Source: Geodermatophilus obscurus (lineage in GTDB: Bacteria > Actinomycetota > Actinomycetes > Mycobacteriales > Geodermatophilaceae). From it: a stretch of DNA of 64,000 nucleotides. The stretch lies in contig NZ_FOWE01000006.1 in the NCBI RefSeq assembly GCF_900115395.1, positions 186,001-250,000 of the forward strand. Direction: 5' to 3'. The notes under the pieces are model-generated. The model did not search any database, was not told the origin of the DNA, and worked only from the letters and a program-made list of their open reading frames with translations. The position numbers and the translations under genes were made by a program. This document shows positions 1 to 8,222 of the stretch, one piece after another (position 1 is the stretch's first letter; every line of letters starts with the position of its first letter).

Positions 1-231
1 CAGCGCACCGGCACGATGCGCCAGCTGCAGGAGCTCACCCGGCTCAAGGCCCGGGCGCACGACGCACCCGACGAGCTCGCCTGGTCGCTGGTGCTGGAGT
101 CCCTGGTCTTCCGCGCCGAGGCCGAGATCCGCTGGCTCGACCACTGCGAGGCGCGGGTGGTCCGCGCCGCGTCCCGCCGCCCCGCCCCCGCGGTTACCGG
201 TGCCCCGGCCCGCCAGGGGAGCCGGCGGTGA
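1..231 (+). CDS. PadR-family transcriptional regulator, C-terminal fragment
   Basis: The frame is open from the first base of the window and stops with TGA at 229-231, so only the last 76 codons are present; the DNA-binding N-terminus lies upstream. The visible part (helix-rich, with ESLVFRAEAEIRWLDHCEARV-like composition) resembles the C-terminal dimerisation helices of PadR regulators, where an acidic 'RWLDxCE' helix is typical. Its stop overlaps the GTG start of the ABC ATPase by 4 bases, and PadR regulators commonly precede and control drug-export ABC transporters of this kind. Family assignment rests on a short segment, so it is moderate. Confidence 0.55.
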   Translation, partial: QRTGTMRQLQELTRLKARAHDAPDELAWSLVLESLVFRAEAEIRWLDHCEARVVRAASRRPAPAVTGAPARQGSRR

Positions 232-956
232 GCGCGCCGGTGCTGGTCCTCTCCGGCGTCACGCGCGAGCACCGCCAGGGGGAGACGGTGGTCCGCGCCC
301 TCCGGGGGGTGGACCTGTCCGTCTCGCTGGGCGAGCTGGTCGCCGTCATGGGGCCGTCGGGCTCGGGCAAGTCCACCCTGCTGCAGCTCGCCGGCGGGCT
401 GGACACCCCGACCGCGGGCCGGGTCCGCGTGGAGGGCCGCGACCTCGCCGAGCTCTCGCGCCGGCAGGTGGCCGCCGTCCGCCGGCGCAGCGTCGGGTAC
501 GTCTTCCAGGACCTCAACCTGCTCCCGTCGCTGTCGGCGCTGGAGAACGTGGCGCTGCCGCTGGAGCTCGACGGCGTCCGCGGCGGCCTGGCCCGGCGTG
601 CGGCGCGGGCAGCGCTGGAGGAGGTCGGCCTGGGCGTGCTCGCCGGGCGCTTCCCCGACGAGATGAGCGGCGGCCAGCAGCAGCGGGTGGCGATCGCCCG
701 CGCACTCGTCGGCCCGCGGCGCCTGCTCCTGGCCGACGAGCCCACCGGGGCGCTGGACTCCACGACCGGCGAGCAGGTGCTGCGCGTCCTCCGCGCGCGC
801 TGCGACGCCGGGGCCGCGGGGGTCCTGGTCACCCACGACGCCCGGCACGCCGCCTGGGCCGACCGGGTGGTCTTCCTCCGCGACGGCGTCGTCGTCGACC
901 AGAGCGGACCGGGCGCCGGTGCGGAGTCCCTGCTCACGGGGGACGGCGCGCGGTGA
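228..956 (+). CDS. ABC transporter ATP-binding protein (MacB/LolD type)
   Basis: A 242-residue ATPase that should power an FtsX-type exporter at the inner face of the membrane. Walker A GPSGSGKST is at residues 42-50, the Q-loop region YVFQDLNLLPS at 91-101, the signature MSGGQQQR at 146-153 and Walker B LLLADEP at 166-172, followed by the D-loop and a switch histidine in VTHD. Length and motifs match the MacB/LolD/FtsE subfamily. GTG at 228 is chosen because it overlaps the upstream stop by 4 bases. The stop in turn overlaps the permease start by 4 bases, so all three genes are translationally coupled. The substrate is unknown; antimicrobial or lipid export is usual for PadR-linked systems. 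Confidence 0.93.
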   Translation: MSAPVLVLSGVTREHRQGETVVRALRGVDLSVSLGELVAVMGPSGSGKSTLLQLAGGLDTPTAGRVRVEGRDLAELSRRQVAAVRRRSVGYVFQDLNLLPSLSALENVALPLELDGVRGGLARRAARAALEEVGLGVLAGRFPDEMSGGQQQRVAIARALVGPRRLLLADEPTGALDSTTGEQVLRVLRARCDAGAAGVLVTHDARHAAWADRVVFLRDGVVVDQSGPGAGAESLLTGDGAR

Positions 957-3661
957 CCGCGCTGGCCAGCCCGCCGCGGCCGCCGGAGGCGCGCGGGCCG
1001 GCGGGGGACGGGCGCCGGTCCGGCCGGGTCGCCGGCTGGCTGGTCCGCTGGGGGCTGGCGCTGCGACTGGCCCGCCGCGACGCCCGGCGCTCCCCGGGCC
1101 GCACCGCGCTGGTGCTGCTGATGGTCGGGCTGCCGGTGCTGGTGGTCGTCGCGGGCGCCACCCTGGTGCGCACTGCCGACGTCAGCCCGGTCGAGGCGCT
1201 GCCGGGACGCCTGGGCGCAGCCGACGCTAGGATCGAGGGCCTCGCCCGTGAGCCGGTGTACGCCGACCCGGTGCTCGGCGAACCCCTCGCGATCCCCGGG
1301 GAGGACCAGGCGCCCTGGTCGGCGGCCGAGGTCTCCGCCCTCCTCCCGGCCGGCTCGGACCTGGTCGAGCGGCGGACCGGCTCCGTCGAGTACCGCACCG
1401 GCGCCGGCTACGCGCGCGCCGACGGCTCCGTCGACGACCTGACCGACCCGCTCCGCGAGGGCGCGGTCACGGTGGTCGAGGGCCGGGTGCCCGAGCGCGA
1501 CGGCGAGGTGGCGGTCACCCCGGCGCTCGCCGAGCGGGCCGGCGTCGGTGACGAGCTGCTGCTGACCCGCGACGACGTGCCGGTGACCGTGGTCGGCGTC
1601 CTGCGCTCGACCGGGCTCGGGTCGTCCGCCGTCGTCCTGCCGCCGGCCTCGGCCGACCTGCTCCGCGGGGCGACGGCCGAGTTCTTCGCCGCGGTCCCCG
1701 GCGGCCTCGACTGGCCCGCGGTGCAGGAGCTCAACGCCCGGGGCCTGCTGGTGGTCTCCCGCGAGGTCGTGCTCGACCCGCCACCGGCGGAGGAGTGGCT
1801 GCCCCCGGGCGGCAGCAGCGGGAGCAGCGGCACCGCGGCGCAGACCGCCGTCGTCGCGCTCGTCGTGGCCGCGCTGCTGCTCGAGGTGGTGCTGTTGGCC
1901 GGGCCGGCGTTCGCGGTCGGGCTGCGCCGCCGGCGTCGCGACCTCGCGCTCCTCGCCGCCAACGGGGCGACGCCGGCCGACCTGCGCCGCGCGGTGCTCG
2001 CCTCGGGCCTGCTCCTCGGGGGCGGCGGCGCGCTCGCGGGGGCGCTCCTCGGGTCGGCACTGGCGTGGCCGGTGGCACCGGTCCTCGAGGACCGCTTCGA
2101 CGTCACGTTCGGGCCGTTCGACGTCCCGGTCCGCGACGCGCTCGTCGTCGTCACCGCCGGGGCCCTGGCGGGACTGGCGGCCGCCTACGTCCCGGCGCGG
2201 CAGGCGGCGCGCACCGACGTCGCCGTCACGCTCGCCGGGCGCCGGGGGCAGGTGCGCTCCTCGCGGCGGCTGCCGGTGCTCGGCCTGCTGGTGGCGGCGG
2301 CCGGGCTGGTCCTCACCGTGCTCGGCGCCCGGGGCACCGAGTTCGCCGTCGCCGGCGGCGCCGTCCTGCTCGTGGTCGGCCTGCTGCTGGCGACGTCCTG
2401 GCTGGTCGGGCTGCTCGCGCCGCTCGCCCGCCGGCTGCCCGTGTCGGGGCGGCTGGCCGTCCGCGACGCCACCCGCAACCGCACGCGGACCGCGCCGGCC
2501 GTCGCCGCGGTCATGGCCACCGTCGCGGGCGTGACCGCGCTGGCCGTCGGCAGCGCGAGCGACAGCGCGCAGTCCGAGCGCGACTACCTCCCCCGGGCCC
2601 CGATGGGGGCGGCCGTCGTCACCGGCGTCGGGGGCACCGACTGGGACGCCGTCACGGCGGCGGTCGGCCGCGGGCTGCCGGGGCGCGATGTCGCCGGCAT
2701 CCAGGGGGTGAGCTGGAGCGACCCCGAGGGGCGCCTGCTGCGGGTGGCCCGTCCCGGCTGCTCGGGGCCGGTCGACGACTGCGGCTGGTCCGACGACGCG
2801 GGCGTCCCCGTCGCCCTGAGCCTGGCCGACGTGCTCGTCGGCGAGCCGGGCGCGCTCGCGGACCTGCTCCCCGCGGACCTGGCCCCCGGCGTCGCGGCGG
2901 CGCTGGCGCAGGGGCGGGTCGCCGTCCTGGGGACCGGCGCGGTCGACGCGCAGGAGGTGGTCCGCCTCGAGGCGGTGCGGTACGACGAGGCCACGGGACG
3001 GCCGGAGTCCCTCGGCGCGGTGGACCTGCCCGGCGCGGAGGTGCCGCTGACGGGGAGCGCGCAGGCCGACCTGCCCGCACAGGTGTTCGTGCCGGCGTCC
3101 CTCGCCGGGCAGCTGCCCGTGCCGGTGGAGACGCTCCAGCTGGTCGCCGGGGGGCCGGACGCGCCGGTCACCGCGGCGGAGGAGACCCGCCTGCGCGAGG
3201 CGCTGGCCGCGCTGGACGCGACCGTCGGCCTGTACGTCGAGCGCGGCTGGTCCGACGACCTCTCGATCGCCCGCCTCGTCCTGCTGCTCGTGGGCGGGAC
3301 GCTGGTCCTCGTCGCCACGCTGACGGCGACCGGCCTGGCGGTGGCCGACGCCCGGCCCGACGCCGCCACGCTGGCCGCGATCGGGGCGCCCCCGCGGATC
3401 CGGCGGCTGGTGGCGATGGGCTCGGCCGCGGTGATCGGCGGGTTCGGTGCGCTGCTCGGGGTGCTCGCGGGGCTCCCGCCCGGGATCGCGGTCGCGTACC
3501 CGCTCACCACCACCGACTACGGGGCGGGCGCGGACCCGGTCGTCGTCGTGCCGTGGGACCTGCTGGCCGCCGTCGCGGTGGGCGTGCCGCTGCTCGCCGT
3601 CGTCGTCAGCGGCCTGGCCGTGCGGTCCCGGCTGCCGATGACCCGGCGGGAGGTGGGCTGA
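953..3661 (+). CDS. FtsX-family ABC transporter permease
   Basis: A 902-residue membrane permease, partner of the ATPase just upstream (GTG at 953 overlaps its TGA). An N-terminal transmembrane segment (residues about 45-68) is followed by a large extracytoplasmic region, then a first FtsX core with three helices starting near residue 300 (TAVVALVVAALLLEVVLL), another pair of helices, a second extracytoplasmic region and a C-terminal FtsX core with helices near residues 775-900. This two-core layout matches the long actinobacterial permeases that work as single subunits. Part of the second outer region carries closely spaced cysteines (PGCSGPVDDCG), a possible disulfide. The substrate cannot be read from the sequence. 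Confidence 0.88.
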   Translation: MTALASPPRPPEARGPAGDGRRSGRVAGWLVRWGLALRLARRDARRSPGRTALVLLMVGLPVLVVVAGATLVRTADVSPVEALPGRLGAADARIEGLAREPVYADPVLGEPLAIPGEDQAPWSAAEVSALLPAGSDLVERRTGSVEYRTGAGYARADGSVDDLTDPLREGAVTVVEGRVPERDGEVAVTPALAERAGVGDELLLTRDDVPVTVVGVLRSTGLGSSAVVLPPASADLLRGATAEFFAAVPGGLDWPAVQELNARGLLVVSREVVLDPPPAEEWLPPGGSSGSSGTAAQTAVVALVVAALLLEVVLLAGPAFAVGLRRRRRDLALLAANGATPADLRRAVLASGLLLGGGGALAGALLGSALAWPVAPVLEDRFDVTFGPFDVPVRDALVVVTAGALAGLAAAYVPARQAARTDVAVTLAGRRGQVRSSRRLPVLGLLVAAAGLVLTVLGARGTEFAVAGGAVLLVVGLLLATSWLVGLLAPLARRLPVSGRLAVRDATRNRTRTAPAVAAVMATVAGVTALAVGSASDSAQSERDYLPRAPMGAAVVTGVGGTDWDAVTAAVGRGLPGRDVAGIQGVSWSDPEGRLLRVARPGCSGPVDDCGWSDDAGVPVALSLADVLVGEPGALADLLPADLAPGVAAALAQGRVAVLGTGAVDAQEVVRLEAVRYDEATGRPESLGAVDLPGAEVPLTGSAQADLPAQVFVPASLAGQLPVPVETLQLVAGGPDAPVTAAEETRLREALAALDATVGLYVERGWSDDLSIARLVLLLVGGTLVLVATLTATGLAVADARPDAATLAAIGAPPRIRRLVAMGSAAVIGGFGALLGVLAGLPPGIAVAYPLTTTDYGAGADPVVVVPWDLLAAVAVGVPLLAVVVSGLAVRSRLPMTRREVG

Positions 3662-3689
3662 GGCCCGGCGGGACGTCCTCCCTCACCGC

Positions 3690-3758
3690 GGCGCGTCCTC
3701 CCTCACCGCCCACCGCGAGGGAGGACGCGCCACGATCAGGTCACCTGATCGTGGCGCG
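3690..3758. terminator. Pair of overlapping perfect hairpins between convergent genes
   Basis: Two inverted repeats share bases. The first has 15-bp arms at 3690-3704 and 3717-3731 (GGCGCGTCCTCCCTC and its complement). The second is a 33-base palindrome at 3726-3758 with perfect 16-bp arms around one central base (core GATCAGGTCACCTGATC). Because 3726-3731 belongs to both, they should form as alternatives. They sit between the stops of the permease (+) and the DUF3097 gene (-), so a bidirectional terminator is the simplest role. Related modules recur at 47110-47225. Confidence 0.75.
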
Positions 3759-3764
3759 GCTCCC

Positions 3765-4574
3765 TCAGTCCGTCGTGACGAAGTCGATGAGCTCCTCGAC
3801 GCGGCCGATCAGCGCCGGCTCGAGGTCGGTCCAGGTGCGCACGCGGGCCAGGATCCGCTGCGCCCACACGTAGCCGGTGTCGTCCTCCCAGCCCAGCCGG
3901 CGGCAGACGCCGGTCTTCCAGTCCTCGCCCCTCGGCACGTCCGGCCAGGCGCGGATGCCGACGACGGAGGGCTTGACCGCCTGCCAGATGTCGATGAAGG
4001 GGTGTCCCACGACCAGGGCGTGCTCCCCGGTCACCTGCCCGGCGATCCGCGACTCCTTCGACCCGCGCACCAGGTGGTCGACCAGGACGCCGAGCCGCCG
4101 GCCCGGGGACGGGCGGAACTCCCGGACGATGCCCGGCAGGTCGTCGACGCCGTGCAGCGGCTCGACGACGACGCCCTCGATGCGCAGGTCGTGTCCCCAG
4201 ACCTTCTCCACGAGCTCGGCGTCGTGCTTGCCCTCGACGTAGATGCGGCCCTCGCGCGCCACCCGGGCGCGGGCGCCGGCCACGTAGGTCGAGCCCGACG
4301 CGCTGCGGGTCGGCGTCGCCGGTCCCCTCGGCGTGGGGCGCACGAGCACCACGGGCCGGCCGTCCACCCAGAAGCCGGGGCCCAGGGGGTAGGCGCGGAC
4401 CTTGCCGAACCGGTCCTCGAGGTGGACGACGTCCTTCTCGCAGCGCACGACGGCGCCGACGAACCCGGAGCTGGGGTCCTCGACGACGAGGTCGCGTTCG
4501 GCGGCCACCTGAGGCGGTGGTCTCTCCACCGTGCGCGGGTGCACCAGGTCGTCATAGGGGGAGCGGGGCGGCAC
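3765..4574 (-). CDS. DUF3097 domain protein
   Basis: A conserved actinobacterial protein of unknown function, recognised by VVRCEKDVVHLEDR, the segment EGKHDAELVEKVWG, VDDLPGIV and the block LGVLVDHLVRGSKESRI, which are characteristic of DUF3097. The EGKHD and LVDH elements resemble a Toprim-like fold with acidic residues, so a nucleic-acid role is possible but unproven. The start is uncertain. GTG at 4574 gives 269 residues and begins close to the family's usual N-terminus; a GTG at 4682 would add 36 arginine-rich residues that family members lack as far as I recall. The 3' end faces the ABC permease across a double hairpin. It lies divergently from the PRC-barrel gene. Confidence 0.85.
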   Translation of the reverse strand: MPPRSPYDDLVHPRTVERPPPQVAAERDLVVEDPSSGFVGAVVRCEKDVVHLEDRFGKVRAYPLGPGFWVDGRPVVLVRPTPRGPATPTRSASGSTYVAGARARVAREGRIYVEGKHDAELVEKVWGHDLRIEGVVVEPLHGVDDLPGIVREFRPSPGRRLGVLVDHLVRGSKESRIAGQVTGEHALVVGHPFIDIWQAVKPSVVGIRAWPDVPRGEDWKTGVCRRLGWEDDTGYVWAQRILARVRTWTDLEPALIGRVEELIDFVTTD

Positions 4575-4897
4575 CCCTCCAGGAGAGCTGATGACGGCGC
4601 GCCGGTGGTGCCGACGCGCCGGGGACGGCCGGCGGAGTGGCCTGCGACACGCCCGGGCGACGAGATCGTCACGTGGTGTCACTGGTCATCGCCAACCGAT
4701 CCGCCTGCCGCAGATCCGGGACACACCGCGCTGACCTGCCCGTATGTGTGGCCGGTGGACGCTCCGCCGGGTCTCGGCCGGGACGACGCTCAGCGACCGG
4801 AGTGTCCAGTTGGATCTAGTTCGTTTCGCGCCGCCCAGACCGGACACCCCTCTCTACGACCGTTACACCTGAGCTCAGATGGGAGCGCGAAACGACG
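4575..4897. other. Intergenic region between divergent genes
   Basis: About 320 bases separate DUF3097 (-) and the PRC-barrel gene (+), so promoters for both should lie here. I see no convincing gene. A GGGAG element at 4881-4885 is a plausible, rather distant ribosome site for the PRC-barrel ATG. The stretch 4815-4830 (TCTAGTTCGTTTCGCG) is less GC-rich than its surroundings and may hold promoter elements, but I could not identify a confident -35/-10 pair. Confidence 0.4.
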
Positions 4898-5875
4898 ATG
4901 ATCGGCACCGACACCATCAGCCGTGTGATCGGGCAGGACGTGTACGACTCGTCCGGCGACAAGATCGGCTCGGCCTCCGAGGTCTACCTGGACGACGAGA
5001 CCGGCCAGCCGGAGTGGGCCACGGTGCGCACCGGTCTGTTCGGCACGAAGGAGTCCTTCGTGCCGCTCCGTGACGCCGACCTGACCAACGAAGGCCTGCG
5101 CGTGAACGTCAGCAAGGCCAAGGTCAAGGACGCCCCGAAGATCGACACCGACGGGCACCTGTCCCCGCAGGAGGAGCAGGAGCTCTACCGCTACTACGGC
5201 CTGGGCTCCGGCACCGGCACGCAGACGCAGGGCATGGCCCAGCAGGGCATGACGCAGCAGACCACCACCGACACCACGACCACCGGTACCGCCGGGATGG
5301 GCGCGGGCACGGGGACCACGGGCATGGGCACCGGCCGGGCCGACCGCGACGGTGACGGGGTCCCCGACGACCTCGAGGCCCGCCGCGGCACCGTGGGTCA
5401 CGACACCTCCGGTCCGACGACGGACAACGCGATGACCCGCTCGGAGGAGCACCTGCAGGTCGGCACCCAGCAGGTCGAGGCCGGCCGGGCGCGGCTGCGC
5501 AAGTACGTGGTGACCGAGAACGTGACGCAGACCGTGCCGGTGTCGCACGAGGAGGTCCGGGTCGAGCGCGAGCCGATCACCGACGCCAACGTGGGCAACG
5601 CCTACGACGGCCCGGCGATCTCGGAGGAGGAGCACGAGGTCGTGCTGCACGCCGAGCGCCCCGTGGTCTCCAAGGAGGCCACCCCGGTCGAGCGCGTGCG
5701 CCTGGACACCCAGACGGTGACCGAGCAGCAGCAGGTCTCCGAGCAGGTGCGCAAGGAGGAGATCGAGGTCGACACCGACGGCGTCACCGGCACCACCGGC
5801 GGGGACAACCGGGGCTTCGTGCAGAAGGCCAAGGACGCCCTCGACCGCGACAACGACGGCCAGGTCGGCCGGTAA
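4898..5875 (+). CDS. PRC-barrel and DUF2382 (YsnF/AvaK-type) stress protein
   Basis: A 325-residue cytosolic protein with an N-terminal PRC-barrel (residues about 5-80, with GDKIGSASEVYLD), a low-complexity linker rich in Thr, Gly, Met and Gln (about 105-150), and a C-terminal DUF2382 domain (about 180-300) containing the paired LRKYVVTENVTQTVPV and RERPVV-type strands. It ends in an acidic, Asp-rich tail (DRDNDGQVGR) and also has DRDGDGVPDD in the linker, both resembling loose calcium-binding loops. Such PRC-DUF2382 proteins are abundant in desiccation- and stress-tolerant actinobacteria and are linked to general stress responses, though their biochemical role is not established. A strong hairpin follows at 5924-5962. 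Confidence 0.88.
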   Translation: MIGTDTISRVIGQDVYDSSGDKIGSASEVYLDDETGQPEWATVRTGLFGTKESFVPLRDADLTNEGLRVNVSKAKVKDAPKIDTDGHLSPQEEQELYRYYGLGSGTGTQTQGMAQQGMTQQTTTDTTTTGTAGMGAGTGTTGMGTGRADRDGDGVPDDLEARRGTVGHDTSGPTTDNAMTRSEEHLQVGTQQVEAGRARLRKYVVTENVTQTVPVSHEEVRVEREPITDANVGNAYDGPAISEEEHEVVLHAERPVVSKEATPVERVRLDTQTVTEQQQVSEQVRKEEIEVDTDGVTGTTGGDNRGFVQKAKDALDRDNDGQVGR

Positions 5876-5923
5876 CGACAGCAGCGCACCACGGCCCGGG
5901 TGACCCGGGCGCAGCACAGTCGG

Positions 5924-5962
5924 CGGTGGCCGGCCGGAGACCTCTCTCCCGGCCGGCCACCG
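5924..5962 (+). terminator. Rho-independent-like terminator hairpin
   Basis: Perfect 14-bp arms (CGGTGGCCGGCCGG at 5924-5937 and its complement at 5949-5962) around an 11-base loop, 48 bases after the PRC-barrel stop. There is no U-tract, as is normal in very GC-rich actinobacteria. Confidence 0.7.
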
Positions 5963-6012
5963 TGGTGTCCGGGGTGTGACCGCGCTCGCGCGCGGGTGGG
6001 ATGCTCGGCGGC

Positions 6013-6963
6013 GTGACCGACACGACGGCTGCACCGCCCGGGACGCCGCCCCGGATGCCGCCCGCCACCAGGCCCGGGGCCGACGGACTCCCGGGTGGGC
6101 CCGGTGAGCTGGCCTCCGCCCTCGAGGCCACCGGGTACCTGCCCGACGAGGGGCTGGCCACGGCGGCGTACCTGGCGCTGGTGATGCGCCGCCCGCTCTT
6201 CCTGGAGGGGGAGGCCGGGGTCGGCAAGACGGCGCTGGCCCGGGCGCTGGCCGAGGTCACCGGCCGGCCGCTGTACCGGCTGCAGTGCTACGAGGGCCTC
6301 GAGGCCAGCCAGGCGCTCTACGACTGGGACTTCGGCCGCCAGCTGCTGCACCTGCGCGCCGCCGAGGCGGCCCACGCCACCGGCGACACCGAGGCGCTCG
6401 AGGCCTCGCTCTACGACCGCCGCTTCCTGCTCGCCCGCCCGCTGCTGCAGGCGCTGGAGGACTCCCCGAGCGTCCTGCTCGTCGACGAGGTCGACCGGGC
6501 CGACGACGAGTTCGAGGCGTTCCTGCTCGAGGTCCTCTCCGACTTCACCATCTCCATCCCGGAGCTCGGCACCGTGCGCGCCGACGTGCCGCCCCTGGTG
6601 GTGCTGACCTCCAACCGCACGCGCGAGGTGCACGACGCGCTCAAGCGCCGCTGCCTCTACCACTGGCTGGAGCACCCCGGCTTCGACCGCGAGGTCGCCA
6701 TCCTGCGCACCCGGCTGCCCGAGGTCACCGAGCAGCTCGCCCGCGAGGTGGCACGGGCGACCGGCACGCTGCGGTCGCTGGACCTGCTCAAGCCGCCGGG
6801 GGTGGCCGAGGCGATGGACTGGGCCAGCGCGCTGCACGCCCTCGGCGCCCGCGACCTCGACCCCGACCTCGCCGCCCGCACGCTCGGCGCGGTGCTGAAG
6901 TACCGCGAGGACACCGACCGCGTGCACGCCCTCGCCCGCGGAGCGCTGTTCGGTGGCGCCTGA
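6013..6963 (+). CDS. coxD: MoxR-family AAA ATPase (CoxD-like)
   Basis: An AAA+ ATPase of the MoxR/CoxD group, thought to act with a VWA partner as a chaperone that matures metalloenzymes such as the Mo-Cu centre of CO dehydrogenase. Walker A GEAGVGKT (about residues 66-73), Walker B LLVDEVDRAD, sensor 1 LTSNRTREV and an arginine-finger region are all present. GTG at 6013 is chosen because it lies 7 bases after a GATGCT -10-like box (6000-6005), the leaderless arrangement used by many genes here; an ATG at 6001 would overlap that box. The VWA gene follows after 3 bases and XdhC after that, the same D-E-F order found in cox accessory clusters. The symbol is by analogy. Confidence 0.85.
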   Translation: MTDTTAAPPGTPPRMPPATRPGADGLPGGPGELASALEATGYLPDEGLATAAYLALVMRRPLFLEGEAGVGKTALARALAEVTGRPLYRLQCYEGLEASQALYDWDFGRQLLHLRAAEAAHATGDTEALEASLYDRRFLLARPLLQALEDSPSVLLVDEVDRADDEFEAFLLEVLSDFTISIPELGTVRADVPPLVVLTSNRTREVHDALKRRCLYHWLEHPGFDREVAILRTRLPEVTEQLAREVARATGTLRSLDLLKPPGVAEAMDWASALHALGARDLDPDLAARTLGAVLKYREDTDRVHALARGALFGGA

Positions 6964-6966
6964 GCG

Positions 6967-8139
6967 ATGCACAGGAAGCTCTCCGCACGTCCCCGGGGCG
7001 AGAACGTGGGGATAGCTTCCCATGCCTCCGAGCCACGCGACGTCGTCTCCACCGTCCTGGGCTTCGCCCGCACCCTGCGCGCCGCCGGGGTCACCGCCTC
7101 CCCGGACCGCGTCGAGGCGATGCTCTCGGCGGTGTCGGTGCTCGGCGTCCTCGACGCGACCGCCGTCTACTGGGCCGGCCGGCTGACGCTCTGCGCCGGC
7201 CTCGACGACCTCGACCGCTACGACGCCGCGTTCGCCGCGTACTTCGGCGGGGAGGCGCCCCGCCGGTCCACCGCGACGTCGGCGTCCCCGCCGCCGCGGG
7301 TGTCCTCCACCGCACCGCTGGAGCAGGGCCGCGGTGCCGGCGAGGAGGGCGAGGACCCCTCCGACCTGGCCGTCGCGGCGTCCGGGGACGAGGTGCTGCG
7401 CCACCGCGACGTCGCCGACCTGACCCCGGCCGAGCGCGAGCACCTGCGGCGGCTGTTCACCCTGGTCCGGCCCGCCACCCCCATGCGGGCCTCGCGCCGG
7501 CGCCGGCCGTCCCTGCGCGGGGCGGTGCACCCGGCGCGCACCGTGCGCCGTGCCCTGCGCGACGGCGGGGAGGTGACGCGGCTGCTGCGCCGGCGGGCGC
7601 GGCCCCGGCCGCGGCGGGTGGTGCTGCTGGTCGACGTCTCGGGGTCGATGAGCCCCTACGCCGACGCGCTGCTGCGCTTCGCCCACGCGGCCGTGCGGTC
7701 GCGGCCGGCGTCCACCGAGGTGTTCACCATCGGCACGCGGCTGACGCGCGTCACCCGTGAGATGCGGCTGCGCGACCCCGACCGGGCCCTGACCGCCAGC
7801 GGCGAGGCGATCCCCGACTGGTCGGGCGGCACCCGGCTCGGCGAGGTGCTCAAGGCCTTCCTCGACCGGTGGGGACAGCGGGGGACGGCGCGCGGCGCGG
7901 TCGTGGTCGTGTGCAGCGACGGCTGGGAGCGGGGCAGCCCCGACCTGCTGCGCGAGCAGATGGCCCGGCTCCGCCGCCTCGCGCACGCCGTCGTCTGGGT
8001 CAACCCGCACAAGGGCCGGTCGGGCTACGAGCCGCTGACCGGGGGGATGCAGGCGGCCCTGCCGTCCGTTGACGCGTTCGTGTCGGGCCACAGCCTGGCC
8101 GCTTTCGAGGAGCTGTCAGGGGTGATCTCGCGTGCCTGA
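6967..8139 (+). CDS. coxE: VWA-domain protein (CoxE-like)
   Basis: A 390-residue protein that should partner the MoxR ATPase 3 bases upstream. The N-terminal half (residues about 20-90) is helical and the middle is disordered and acidic (EEGEDPSD). A basic stretch (RRRARPRPRR) leads into a VWA domain with the MIDAS motif DVSGSMS at residues 223-229, a downstream Thr/Gly (SGGTRLGE) and Asp (CSDGWE), so metal binding looks intact. This is the CoxE family layout. Known function in carboxydotrophs is maturation of the CO dehydrogenase active site with CoxD. The ATG at 6967 lacks a good ribosome site and probably depends on coupling. Confidence 0.85.
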   Translation: MHRKLSARPRGENVGIASHASEPRDVVSTVLGFARTLRAAGVTASPDRVEAMLSAVSVLGVLDATAVYWAGRLTLCAGLDDLDRYDAAFAAYFGGEAPRRSTATSASPPPRVSSTAPLEQGRGAGEEGEDPSDLAVAASGDEVLRHRDVADLTPAEREHLRRLFTLVRPATPMRASRRRRPSLRGAVHPARTVRRALRDGGEVTRLLRRRARPRPRRVVLLVDVSGSMSPYADALLRFAHAAVRSRPASTEVFTIGTRLTRVTREMRLRDPDRALTASGEAIPDWSGGTRLGEVLKAFLDRWGQRGTARGAVVVVCSDGWERGSPDLLREQMARLRRLAHAVVWVNPHKGRSGYEPLTGGMQAALPSVDAFVSGHSLAAFEELSGVISRA

Positions 8140-8198
8140 GGGACCCTCCTGCCCCCCGCCACCCGCAGGCTCGCGGCAGGCCCCTGCAGGTGGGCCGA
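8138..8198. repeat. Dispersed GC-rich intergenic repeat, copy 1
   Basis: The sequence runs from the CoxE stop and contains CCTCCTGCCCCCC, then AGGCTCGCGGCAGG, then CCCCTGCAGG and GGGCCG. Its reverse complement aligns almost base for base with the copy at 9346-9403, and it resembles copies at 27063, 28565, 57742, 59503 and 61159. It can fold as a stem-loop and may also act as a terminator. Confidence 0.7.
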
Positions 8199-8222
8199 CG
8201 TCCGAGGTGGAGGAGCCGTCAC

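Noticed and set aside
5602..8091. An 829-codon open frame on the minus strand opposite the PRC-barrel, CoxD and CoxE genes
   Set aside because: It is a shadow frame created by strong GC3 bias; its product has no domain and is a Gly/Arg/Pro/Val-rich translation of the complement of well-identified genes.
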